From Planctomycetota bacterium (GTDB lineage: Bacteria > Planctomycetota > Planctomycetia > Pirellulales > UBA1268): 6,943 nt of DNA. Position 1 is the stretch's first letter. Each line of letters starts with the position of its first letter. Below the pieces are notes generated by a model. The model saw nothing but the letters and a program-made list of their open reading frames with translations. It made no database searches and had not been told where the DNA came from. The translations under genes and the position numbers were made by a program. The stretch covers positions 1-6,943 of the forward strand of contig QWQL01000202.1 in NCBI GenBank assembly GCA_003670825.1, in the 5' to 3' direction. Of this stretch, positions 1-5,477 are shown piece by piece.

Positions 1-63
1 GCCGCGCTGGCCGGCGACATGCCCCCCACGGGCGTCGACCTTCGCATCCACCAACTCGCCTGA
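1..63 (+). CDS. C-terminal end of an upstream gene, possibly NADH dehydrogenase subunit NuoG (partial)
   Basis: The frame is open from the left edge to a TGA at 61-63 and encodes 20 residues ending in GVDLRIHQLA. Nothing in this short tail is diagnostic of a family. The next gene, nuoH, starts only 6 bases after the stop, so this is almost certainly the preceding cistron of the same operon. In common nuo gene orders the gene before nuoH is nuoG (the large iron-sulfur / molybdopterin-fold subunit of the peripheral arm) or, where E, F and G lie elsewhere, nuoD (the quinone-site 49-kDa subunit). NuoG is my guess from gene order only. That a coding region ends here is well supported by the frame, base use and spacing; its identity is not. 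Confidence 0.55.
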   Translation, partial: AALAGDMPPTGVDLRIHQLA

Positions 64-69
64 CCCCCC

Positions 70-1347
70 ATGACTGCCTTGCTTCCTTCGCTCCCCACCA
101 TCGTTGCCCTGGTAAAGATCGGCCTGCTCGTTGGCGGCCTGATGACGGCCGCGGCCTATCTCGTGCTCGTCGAGCGGTGGATGGCGGCCTGGGTGCAGGA
201 CCGCAAGGGCCCTAACCGTGTCGGGATTCCGCTCACGAAGATCCGGTTGTTCGGCCTCGGGCAACCGCTGGCCGACGGGCTGAAGATCATCCTCAAGGAG
301 GATTTTACGCCACGGCACGTCGACAAGGTGCTCTACACGGCCGCGCCGCTGGTGATCCTCGCCGCATCGCTGGCCATCTTCGCGGCGATCCCATTCGGCA
401 GTTCGCTGCCGCCCATCCCGGCACTCGGCCTGACCGGTGAGGAACCGCTCCTCGTGGCTCCGGGCCTCGACGTCGGCGTGCTCTGGGTCTTCGCGCTCTC
501 CAGCATCGCGGTCTACGGCGTGCTCCTCGGCGGCTGGGCCAGCAACAATAAGTACGGCTTTCTGGGCGGCCTCCGCTCCAGCGCGCAGCTCGTCGCCTAT
601 GAGATTCCGCTTGGGCTCGGACTGCTCGGCGTGGTGCTCGCCGCCGGGTCGCTGAAACTCGACGTGATCATGAACGCTCAGGCCTCGAGCGGCGTCTGGT
701 ATGCCTTCGCCCAGCCGCTCGGCTTCCTCGTCTTTCTGGTCGCGAGTTTTGCGGAGGCGGCCCGGCTGCCCTTCGACCTTCCCGAGGCCGAGCAGGAACT
801 CGTCGGCGGCTACCACACCGAGTATTCGGGCATCAAACTCCTGCTGTTTCTGGTGTCCGAGTTCCTCCACATGGTCACGGCCGCGTTCCTGATCGTGATC
901 ATGTTCCTGGGTGGCTGGCACCTCTGGGGACTGACGGGCTCGGGGCCCGTCGAGACCTGGGTCGTGGCCTTCATTCGGTTTGCCGTGCTCTCGGCCAAGA
1001 TCCTGGGCGTGATCCTGTTCTTCATGCTTGTTCGCTGGAGCTGGCCACGATTCCGCTTCGACCAGCTGATGAATCTCGCCTGGAAGGTGATGCTTCCATT
1101 GGGGCTGGCCAATCTCGTGACCGTGGCCGCCGTCGAGGAGTTCCGGCCGCAACTCAGCGCCGCTCTCGGCGAGAGTTGGGCGCAGGCCGCGGCCATCGGG
1201 CTGCCCTGGGGCGTGTTCTTCATCGGCTGGATCGCGGCGGGGATGCTCACGCCGTCGGGCACCGACAACACGCCGATCCGCACCCCCGGGCCGCTCGATG
1301 CGGAACACGTGCTTGGCACGTCAACACGCGAACTGATGGAGGTCTGA
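70..1347 (+). CDS. nuoH: NADH-quinone oxidoreductase subunit H (NuoH / ND1)
   Basis: Inner-membrane subunit of complex I that forms the membrane face of the quinone-binding chamber and links quinone reduction to proton pumping. Seen: VERW at 34-37 and RKGPNRVG at 45-52 (the family's first conserved block), LADGLKIILKEDF at 67-79, NNKYGFLGGLRSSAQLVAYE at 159-178, and EAARLPFDLPEAEQELVGGY at 229-248 followed by HTEYSG. The acidic loop residues D236, E239, E241, E243 and E251 have the same spacing as E. coli D213, E216, E218, E220 and E228, and E178 lies in the helix 5 motif. About nine hydrophobic segments are visible. At 425 residues it is about 100 longer than the E. coli protein (325). The excess includes a loop at about 110-133 and a C-terminal tail with an extra hydrophobic segment at about 371-393. 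The ATG at 70 is the first start after an in-frame stop at 61. The 6-base spacer is all C, so there is no Shine-Dalgarno sequence, and translation is probably coupled to the gene before. Confidence 0.97.
   Translation: MTALLPSLPTIVALVKIGLLVGGLMTAAAYLVLVERWMAAWVQDRKGPNRVGIPLTKIRLFGLGQPLADGLKIILKEDFTPRHVDKVLYTAAPLVILAASLAIFAAIPFGSSLPPIPALGLTGEEPLLVAPGLDVGVLWVFALSSIAVYGVLLGGWASNNKYGFLGGLRSSAQLVAYEIPLGLGLLGVVLAAGSLKLDVIMNAQASSGVWYAFAQPLGFLVFLVASFAEAARLPFDLPEAEQELVGGYHTEYSGIKLLLFLVSEFLHMVTAAFLIVIMFLGGWHLWGLTGSGPVETWVVAFIRFAVLSAKILGVILFFMLVRWSWPRFRFDQLMNLAWKVMLPLGLANLVTVAAVEEFRPQLSAALGESWAQAAAIGLPWGVFFIGWIAAGMLTPSGTDNTPIRTPGPLDAEHVLGTSTRELMEV
1338..1343 (+). promoter_or_regulatory. Shine-Dalgarno sequence for nuoI
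   Basis: GGAGGT lies inside the last codons of nuoH, 5 bases before the nuoI ATG at 1349. It is one of only two good Shine-Dalgarno matches at gene starts in the window and supports the chosen nuoI start. Confidence 0.75.
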
Positions 1348-1348
1348 G

Positions 1349-1882
1349 ATGAAGCCGTCCGATCCGTCGATCACCTGGCTGGAAGAGAAGCCGCTAGGGC
1401 TGGCCGAGCGGCTCTACCTGCCGCTGTTCGTGGGTGGGCTGACGACCACCGCCCGGCACCTCGTGAGCCCTAAGGTCACAGTCAGTTATCCCGAGCAGCG
1501 GCCGAAGGTGGGAAACCCGCTGATCTACCGCGGCGTTCATCGGCTCAACCGCGACGACGACGGCCGCGTGAAGTGTGTGGCCTGCTTCCTCTGTGCCACC
1601 GCCTGCCCCGCCCACTGCATCGACATCGTGGCCACGGAGAGCCCCTGGCCCGACCGCGAGAAGTACCCTGAGAGTTTCCAGATCGACGAACTGCGGTGCA
1701 TTTTCTGCGGGATGTGCGAGGAGGCCTGCCCGGTCGACGCGATCGAACTGACGAGCCTCCTTGACCTCACCGGCAAGAGCCGCGAGGAGATGATCTTCGA
1801 CAAGGAAAAACTGCTGAGCGTCTACGACATGACGAAGGACGCCGAGCCGATGAAGTCGACGGCACTGGGGGGCACGCTGTGA
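1349..1882 (+). CDS. nuoI: NADH-quinone oxidoreductase subunit I (NuoI / TYKY), 2x[4Fe-4S] ferredoxin
   Basis: Peripheral-arm subunit of complex I seated on the membrane beside NuoH. It carries clusters N6a and N6b, which relay electrons towards cluster N2 in NuoB and then quinone. Seen: two 8-Fe ferredoxin motifs, C76-x2-C79-x2-C82-x3-C86-P and C117-x2-C120-x2-C123-x3-C127-P. All eight ligands are present, and in this fold the last cysteine of each motif ligates the other cluster. The second motif reads CIFCGMCEEACPVDAIE, almost the family consensus. Before the clusters, GGLTTTARHLVSPKVTVSYP (29-48) matches the amphipathic membrane-anchoring N-terminus of NuoI. The tail has the usual SREEMIFDKEKLL (144-156). 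Length 177 is normal (E. coli 180). The start is 1 base after the nuoH stop with a good Shine-Dalgarno, and the stop overlaps the nuoJ start. C90 is an additional cysteine after the first motif; most relatives have a non-cysteine there, so it is unlikely to be a ligand. Confidence 0.97.
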   Translation: MKPSDPSITWLEEKPLGLAERLYLPLFVGGLTTTARHLVSPKVTVSYPEQRPKVGNPLIYRGVHRLNRDDDGRVKCVACFLCATACPAHCIDIVATESPWPDREKYPESFQIDELRCIFCGMCEEACPVDAIELTSLLDLTGKSREEMIFDKEKLLSVYDMTKDAEPMKSTALGGTL

Positions 1883-2715
1883 TTGCCTCCCTGCTGCCTG
1901 TGCTCTCTCCCGGCACGCTGTTGGCAGCGGCCGTGACCTCGACGGCGGCGAGTCTCTGGCTGCTTCTGCCTCGTGGCCTGACGGGCACCGCCGAGCGGAT
2001 GAGTCGCTGGCTCGGGAGCCTGCTCGGCCTGGCGGCCCTCGCCTGCTTCATCGCCACCGGTCATCGCCTCGGCAGCCTCGGTGACGAAGCGGTGTTCTTG
2101 ATCGTGTCGCTGGTGGCGGTGATCTCCGGGGCGGCCACGGTCGTATCACGGTCGCCGGTGTACGCCGCGATCTGGTTCGCCCTGGCGCTTGCCGGTGTGG
2201 CGGGCGTGCTGCTCGTGCTGGGGGCCCAGTTCCTCGGTGTGGCGACGATCGTCGTCTACGCCGGTGCGATCCTCGTGATGTTCCTGTTCGTGCTCATGCT
2301 GGCCCAACCGGCAGGCATGGCCCCCTACGACCGCGTGTCGAACGAACCGCTGCTCTCGGCCGTGGCCGGAGCGGTGCTGCTCGGCATCCTCTCCCTCACG
2401 ATCGGCCGGCTCACTGCCGAACCACCGGCCTGTTGCCTGATGCCGGCCACGAAGGCGGCGCTGCTGGCGGGCAGTGCGACGGCCGCTGATGGCGAGGCCA
2501 CCGACAGCGATCGGGGCGGCGTCGACCTCCTTGCCGAGAACCACGTCGCCCGCCTCGGCGGCGAACTCTTCGGCCGCCACCTGCTGGCCGTTGAGGTGGC
2601 AGGCGTGCTCCTGCTCGTCGCCCTCGTCGGCTCGATCGCGATCGTGTCCCGTGGGGGTTCCGGTGGGGGTTTGGGCGACGGCGATGCCCGTGCCACCCGG
2701 AGGGCCGTTTCATGA
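1879..2715 (+). CDS. nuoJ: NADH-quinone oxidoreductase subunit J (NuoJ / ND6)
   Basis: Membrane subunit of complex I between NuoH and NuoK/NuoA; its third helix has a conserved pi-bulge involved in coupling. Seen: the family core at about 70-142, with RSPVYAAIW (91-99), LGAQFLGVATIVVYAGAI (114-131) and VMFLFVLMLAQ (133-143). The last helix, HLLAVEVAGVLLLVALVGSI (234-253), carries E239. VVYAGAI at 125-131 is the pi-bulge helix signature. At 278 residues it is about 95 longer than the E. coli protein (184). The excess consists of about 68 N-terminal residues with two extra hydrophobic segments (about 8-30 and 44-60), a polar loop at about 181-225 and a glycine-rich tail. The start is GTG at 1879, whose bases overlap the nuoI TGA (GTGA), preceded by a G6 run at 1867-1872. 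An alternative ATG at 1999 would remove the first extra segment but has no better ribosome site and would open a gap of more than 100 bases, so I prefer GTG. Confidence 0.95.
   Translation: MIASLLPVLSPGTLLAAAVTSTAASLWLLLPRGLTGTAERMSRWLGSLLGLAALACFIATGHRLGSLGDEAVFLIVSLVAVISGAATVVSRSPVYAAIWFALALAGVAGVLLVLGAQFLGVATIVVYAGAILVMFLFVLMLAQPAGMAPYDRVSNEPLLSAVAGAVLLGILSLTIGRLTAEPPACCLMPATKAALLAGSATAADGEATDSDRGGVDLLAENHVARLGGELFGRHLLAVEVAGVLLLVALVGSIAIVSRGGSGGGLGDGDARATRRAVS
2651..2671 (+). repeat. Short G-rich direct repeat in the nuoJ 3' end
   Basis: The 9-mer GTGGGGGTT occurs at 2651-2659 and again at 2663-2671, a 12-base period, followed by GGG at 2673-2675. In frame it encodes the glycine/serine-rich tail of NuoJ (residues about 257-265). 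It probably arose by slippage in an unconstrained tail. Confidence 0.6.
2699..2704 (+). promoter_or_regulatory. Shine-Dalgarno sequence for nuoK
   Basis: GGAGGG in the last codons of nuoJ ends 7 bases before the nuoK ATG at 2712. It supports that start together with the ATGA stop-start overlap. Confidence 0.7.
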
Positions 2716-3155
2716 CCCCCGCCCCGCTCGTTCTCAACGGCCTGGTCGTCGGCGCCATCCTCTTCGCGCTCGGTCTCGTCGGCATCCTCGCCCGGCGGAA
2801 CCTGATCGTGATGTTTTTGTGTGCCGAACTGATGCTCCAGGGCATCTCGGTGAGCCTCGTCTCCTGGAGCCGGCATCACGGCGACTGGGGGGGGCATGTG
2901 CTCGTGATCTTCGTGCTCACGGTCGCCGCCTGCGAAGCGGCCGTGGCGTTGGTGTTTGTGCTGCAGGCCTTCTCACGCACGGGCCGTCTCGACTCGGCCG
3001 CCTGGCAGTCGCTCCGAGAATCAAACCTGCCGCGGGTGGTCGACCACGAGCTGCCCGCGGTCGACACGGTCCCGCACGCGTTCCCACGACTCACCCCCGC
3101 CGGCATCGAGCCGCCGGTGGACGAGGATGCCCTGCTTGAGCGCGAGCAGGTCTAG
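2712..3155 (+). CDS. nuoK: NADH-quinone oxidoreductase subunit K (NuoK / ND4L)
   Basis: Small three-helix membrane subunit of complex I that carries part of the proton path between the E-channel and the antiporter subunits. Seen: GLVGILARRNLIVMFLCAEL (21-40) and VFVLTV-type helix 3 sequence IFVLTVAACEAAVALVFVLQ (66-85). The two essential membrane glutamates are present: E39 in CAELML (E. coli E36) and E75 in ACEAA (E. coli E72). R28 and R29 occupy the conserved loop basic positions. Helix 1 is about 5-25, helix 2 about 30-50 and helix 3 about 62-87. The family is usually about 100 residues; this one is 147, with an added polar, proline- and acid-rich tail from about 95 to the end (E, D and P frequent, no hydrophobic segment). 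The ATG overlaps the nuoJ stop (ATGA) and has a Shine-Dalgarno at 2699. A run of eight G (2887-2894) lies inside the gene without breaking the frame. Confidence 0.96.
   Translation: MTPAPLVLNGLVVGAILFALGLVGILARRNLIVMFLCAELMLQGISVSLVSWSRHHGDWGGHVLVIFVLTVAACEAAVALVFVLQAFSRTGRLDSAAWQSLRESNLPRVVDHELPAVDTVPHAFPRLTPAGIEPPVDEDALLEREQV
2887..2894 (+). repeat. G8 homopolymer inside nuoK
   Basis: Eight consecutive G encode the end of W59 and G60-G61 in the loop between helices 2 and 3 of NuoK. The frame continues normally into the conserved third helix, so the count given is compatible with a working gene. Confidence 0.85.
3131..3150 (+). other. Possible RNA hairpin at the end of nuoK
   Basis: CCTGCT (3131-3136) pairs with AGCAGG (3145-3150). 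Continuing inward gives a U-G wobble (3137-3144) and a G-C pair (3138-3143), so an 8-bp stem with a 4-base loop is possible. It covers the last codons of nuoK and is followed by the TAG stop and a mixed pyrimidine stretch, not a clean run of T. It is therefore at most a weak attenuator or an RNA processing signal and may be chance. Confidence 0.3.
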
Positions 3156-3181
3156 ACAGTTCTTCCCCACAGTTCCGCCCC
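3156..3181 (+). repeat. Tandem imperfect 13-base repeat between nuoK and nuoL
   Basis: ACAGTTCTTCCCC (3156-3168) is directly followed by ACAGTTCCGCCCC (3169-3181), with 11 of 13 bases identical. The first copy starts on the base after the nuoK stop codon. The two copies fill almost half of the 56-base gap. No promoter boxes are convincing here. The repeat could be a local duplication or a doubled recognition site. Confidence 0.6.
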
Positions 3182-3184
3182 ATA

Positions 3185-3205
3185 GCGGGTCCCAGCCCGA
3201 CCCGC
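3185..3205 (+). promoter_or_regulatory. Perfect hairpin just upstream of the nuoL start
   Basis: GCGGGTC (3185-3191) and GACCCGC (3199-3205) form a perfect 7-bp stem, 6 of 7 pairs being G-C, with a 7-base loop. It ends 6 bases before the nuoL ATG, where a ribosome-binding site would normally be, and no Shine-Dalgarno is visible there. There is no T-run after it, so it is not a typical terminator. A role in limiting or timing nuoL translation, or in mRNA processing, is possible but only inferred. Confidence 0.45.
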
Positions 3206-3211
3206 ATACCC

Positions 3212-5458
3212 ATGCCAGACCTCTCCCCATCGACGCTCCTGGTTCTCGTGCCGCTCCTGCCGCTGGTGGGAGCGATCCTCACCGTCGCGCTCGGCCGAGT
3301 CCTCGGCCCGCGGGCCCACCTTCCGGCCGTGGCCGGGATCGCCGGCTCGGCGGCCGTGGCGATCACGCTGCTTGTGGGCATGGCCCGCGAAGTGGGCGTC
3401 GGAGAATCGGGGCACGAGCATGCCGTCCGGCCGGTCGAGATGGTGACCACGCTCTGGGAATGGGCCAGCGTGCCCGACGCCCAGGCATCGGGGGCGGATG
3501 CCTCGAGCGCCGCCACATCCTTCTCGATCCCGGTGGCGCTGCGACTGGATCCATTGACCTCGACCCTGCTGGTGATCATCACCTTCGTCGGCCTGCTCGT
3601 CGCCATCTATTCGATCGGCTACATGCACGGCGATCCCGGCTATCCGCGATTCTTCGCCCTGGTGTCGATGTTCGTGTTCTCGATGACGATGCTCGTGGCG
3701 GCGAGCAACTTCCTGCTCGTGTACGTCTTCTGGGAGGCGGTGGGCGCCTGCAGCTACCTGCTGATCGGCTTTTGGTTCACCAGGCCCGAGGCGGCCAAGG
3801 CCGCCAAGAAGGCCTTTCTGGTCAACCGCGTCGGTGACTTCGGCCTCGCGGTGGCCACGTTCCTGCTCTGGATGACCTACGGCACGCTCAACTTCCACGA
3901 CACGTCGCTCGCCGACGGCACCACCCTGCCGGGCATTCTCGGAGCGACCCGGCTCGCCGATGCCGCGGGCTACGTCGGCGGTGCGGTCGGCACCGCGATC
4001 TGCCTGCTGCTCCTGCTCGCCGCCTGTGGCAAGAGCGCCCAACTCCCGCTGCACGTCTGGCTGCCCGACGCCATGGAAGGCCCCACGCCGGCCAGCGCCC
4101 TGATTCACGCCGCCACGATGGTGACGGCGGGCATCTACCTCGTCGCCCGCTCGGCACCGCTGTTCGTCGCCTGCCCCGGCGCCCTGACGCTGGTGTCGGT
4201 CGTGGGAGCGACGACGGCCCTGATCGCGGCGCTGATTGGCACCGTGCAGAACGACCTCAAACGGGTGCTCGCCTACTCCACGATCAGCCAGCTCGGCTAC
4301 ATGTTCGCGAGCCTCGGCACCGGCACGCTTCTCGGCTTCACGGCTGCGATCTTCCATCTCGTCACCCACGCGTTCTTCAAGGCTCTGCTCTTCATGGGGG
4401 CCGGCTCGGTGATGCACTCCATGGGGGGCGTGATCGACATGCGGCGGTTCGGTGGCCTGCGGCGGGTGATGCCGATCACGGCGGCCACCTTCCTGGTCGG
4501 CTCGCTCGCCCTGGCGGGCGTGGCCCCATTCGCCGGCTTCTTCAGCAAGGATGAGATCCTCGCCTCGCTGCACTCGCGGGGCTGGCCCGACGCCCACGGC
4601 GAGCAGCACGAGTCGGCGCCCACCGGCGGCCATGCCGCGCTGAACCCAGCCTTCCAGGCATCAGGCCCGGTCTTCCGCCTGGCGAGCGTCACGCCCGACG
4701 CGGCCCAACTGGCCGGTGGCGTGCGGGGCTCCGGGCTCGATGCGATCAACTCCCCCGCCACCTGGCGACTGCTGTTCTGGATGTCGCTGATCACGGCCGG
4801 ACTGACCGCCTTCTACACGTTTCGCGCAGTGTTCATGACCTTCACCGGCCCCACCCGGGTGCCTGAGGAGGCGGCGCACCATTCGCACGGTGGGGCGGGC
4901 TCCGCAGCGCACGAATCGCCCCCCTCGATGACGATCCCGCTGGTGATCCTGGCCGGGCTCTCAGCCGTGAGCGGCTGGTGGCTGTTCAGCAGTCACTCGC
5001 TGGCGACGTTTCTCGCCGCCACGCCCTCGTTCACGGCCCCGTCGGTGGCCTCGACCGCCGTGCCCCCCGTCTTCCACTGGGATCTTGCCATCCAGGGCAC
5101 GCTCGCAGCCGCGATCGGGATCGTGATCGCCGCTCTCGGGCACCTCGGCAAGCGGAGCGACGGGCCGCAGATGGAGCGGTTCCTCGGCCCGCTTGAGACT
5201 CTGTTCGCCAACCGCTTCTACGTCGACCAGATCTACGCGGCGGTGATCGTCAAACCGCTCGAGCTGCTGGCCACGGTCGCCGCGGTCTTCGACCGCTACG
5301 TGATCGATGGCCTCGTCGACCTCGTGGCCCGAACTCCGCTCGGGCTGGGGGGAATCGTCCGGCAACTCCAGTCGGGGCTCCTCCAGCGATATGCCCTTGC
5401 GGGCGTGATCGGCACGCTCCTGATCGTGCTCGCGCTGGTCGCGCGGGCCATGGGCTAG
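3212..5458 (+). CDS. nuoL: NADH-quinone oxidoreductase subunit L (NuoL / ND5)
   Basis: Distal antiporter-like proton-pumping subunit of complex I. Seen: SIGYMHGDPGYPRFFAL (134-150), VFWEAVGACSYLLIGFWF (172-189), VGDFG (207-211), GKSAQLPLHVWLPDAMEGPT (273-292), ALIHAATMVTAGIYL (296-310), FHLVTHAFFKALLF (381-394) and GFFSKDEIL (442-450). The proton-path residues are all present: E175, D209, K274, H299, H386, K390 and K446, corresponding to E. coli E144, D178, K229, H254, H338, K342 and K399. The C-terminal part (NRFYVDQIY at 667-675, then amphipathic sequence and a last hydrophobic segment at about 727-745) matches the lateral helix and final anchor found in NuoL but not in NuoM or NuoN, which fixes the identity. 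At 748 residues it exceeds the E. coli protein (613) because of loops at about 60-105, 452-515 and 549-572, the last two rich in histidine. No Shine-Dalgarno precedes the ATG, which follows a 56-base gap after nuoK. Confidence 0.97.
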   Translation: MPDLSPSTLLVLVPLLPLVGAILTVALGRVLGPRAHLPAVAGIAGSAAVAITLLVGMAREVGVGESGHEHAVRPVEMVTTLWEWASVPDAQASGADASSAATSFSIPVALRLDPLTSTLLVIITFVGLLVAIYSIGYMHGDPGYPRFFALVSMFVFSMTMLVAASNFLLVYVFWEAVGACSYLLIGFWFTRPEAAKAAKKAFLVNRVGDFGLAVATFLLWMTYGTLNFHDTSLADGTTLPGILGATRLADAAGYVGGAVGTAICLLLLLAACGKSAQLPLHVWLPDAMEGPTPASALIHAATMVTAGIYLVARSAPLFVACPGALTLVSVVGATTALIAALIGTVQNDLKRVLAYSTISQLGYMFASLGTGTLLGFTAAIFHLVTHAFFKALLFMGAGSVMHSMGGVIDMRRFGGLRRVMPITAATFLVGSLALAGVAPFAGFFSKDEILASLHSRGWPDAHGEQHESAPTGGHAALNPAFQASGPVFRLASVTPDAAQLAGGVRGSGLDAINSPATWRLLFWMSLITAGLTAFYTFRAVFMTFTGPTRVPEEAAHHSHGGAGSAAHESPPSMTIPLVILAGLSAVSGWWLFSSHSLATFLAATPSFTAPSVASTAVPPVFHWDLAIQGTLAAAIGIVIAALGHLGKRSDGPQMERFLGPLETLFANRFYVDQIYAAVIVKPLELLATVAAVFDRYVIDGLVDLVARTPLGLGGIVRQLQSGLLQRYALAGVIGTLLIVLALVARAMG

Positions 5459-5477
5459 AAAGAACCACCTCACTCGC

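Noticed and set aside
3036..3047. A 12-bp perfect palindrome (GTGGTCGACCAC) in the nuoK tail.
   Set aside because: Palindromes of this length are expected a few times by chance in a GC-rich window of this size.
2474..3139. A 221-codon plus-strand frame spanning the end of nuoJ and most of nuoK.
   Set aside because: It is out of frame with two conserved genes whose glutamates and helices are all intact, and its product is arginine/proline-rich with no recognisable motif.
3151..3168. Rho-independent terminator after nuoK.
   Set aside because: The hairpin before the stop is short with a wobble pair, and the following bases are mixed (TCTAGACAGTTCTTCCCC), not a T-run. The downstream genes belong to the same complex.
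3152..4633. A 493-codon open frame on the minus strand opposite nuoL.
   Set aside because: It is exactly antisense to a strongly conserved membrane gene. Its product would be extremely rich in H, R, E and G with no domain, as expected from the complement of GC-rich codons for hydrophobic residues.
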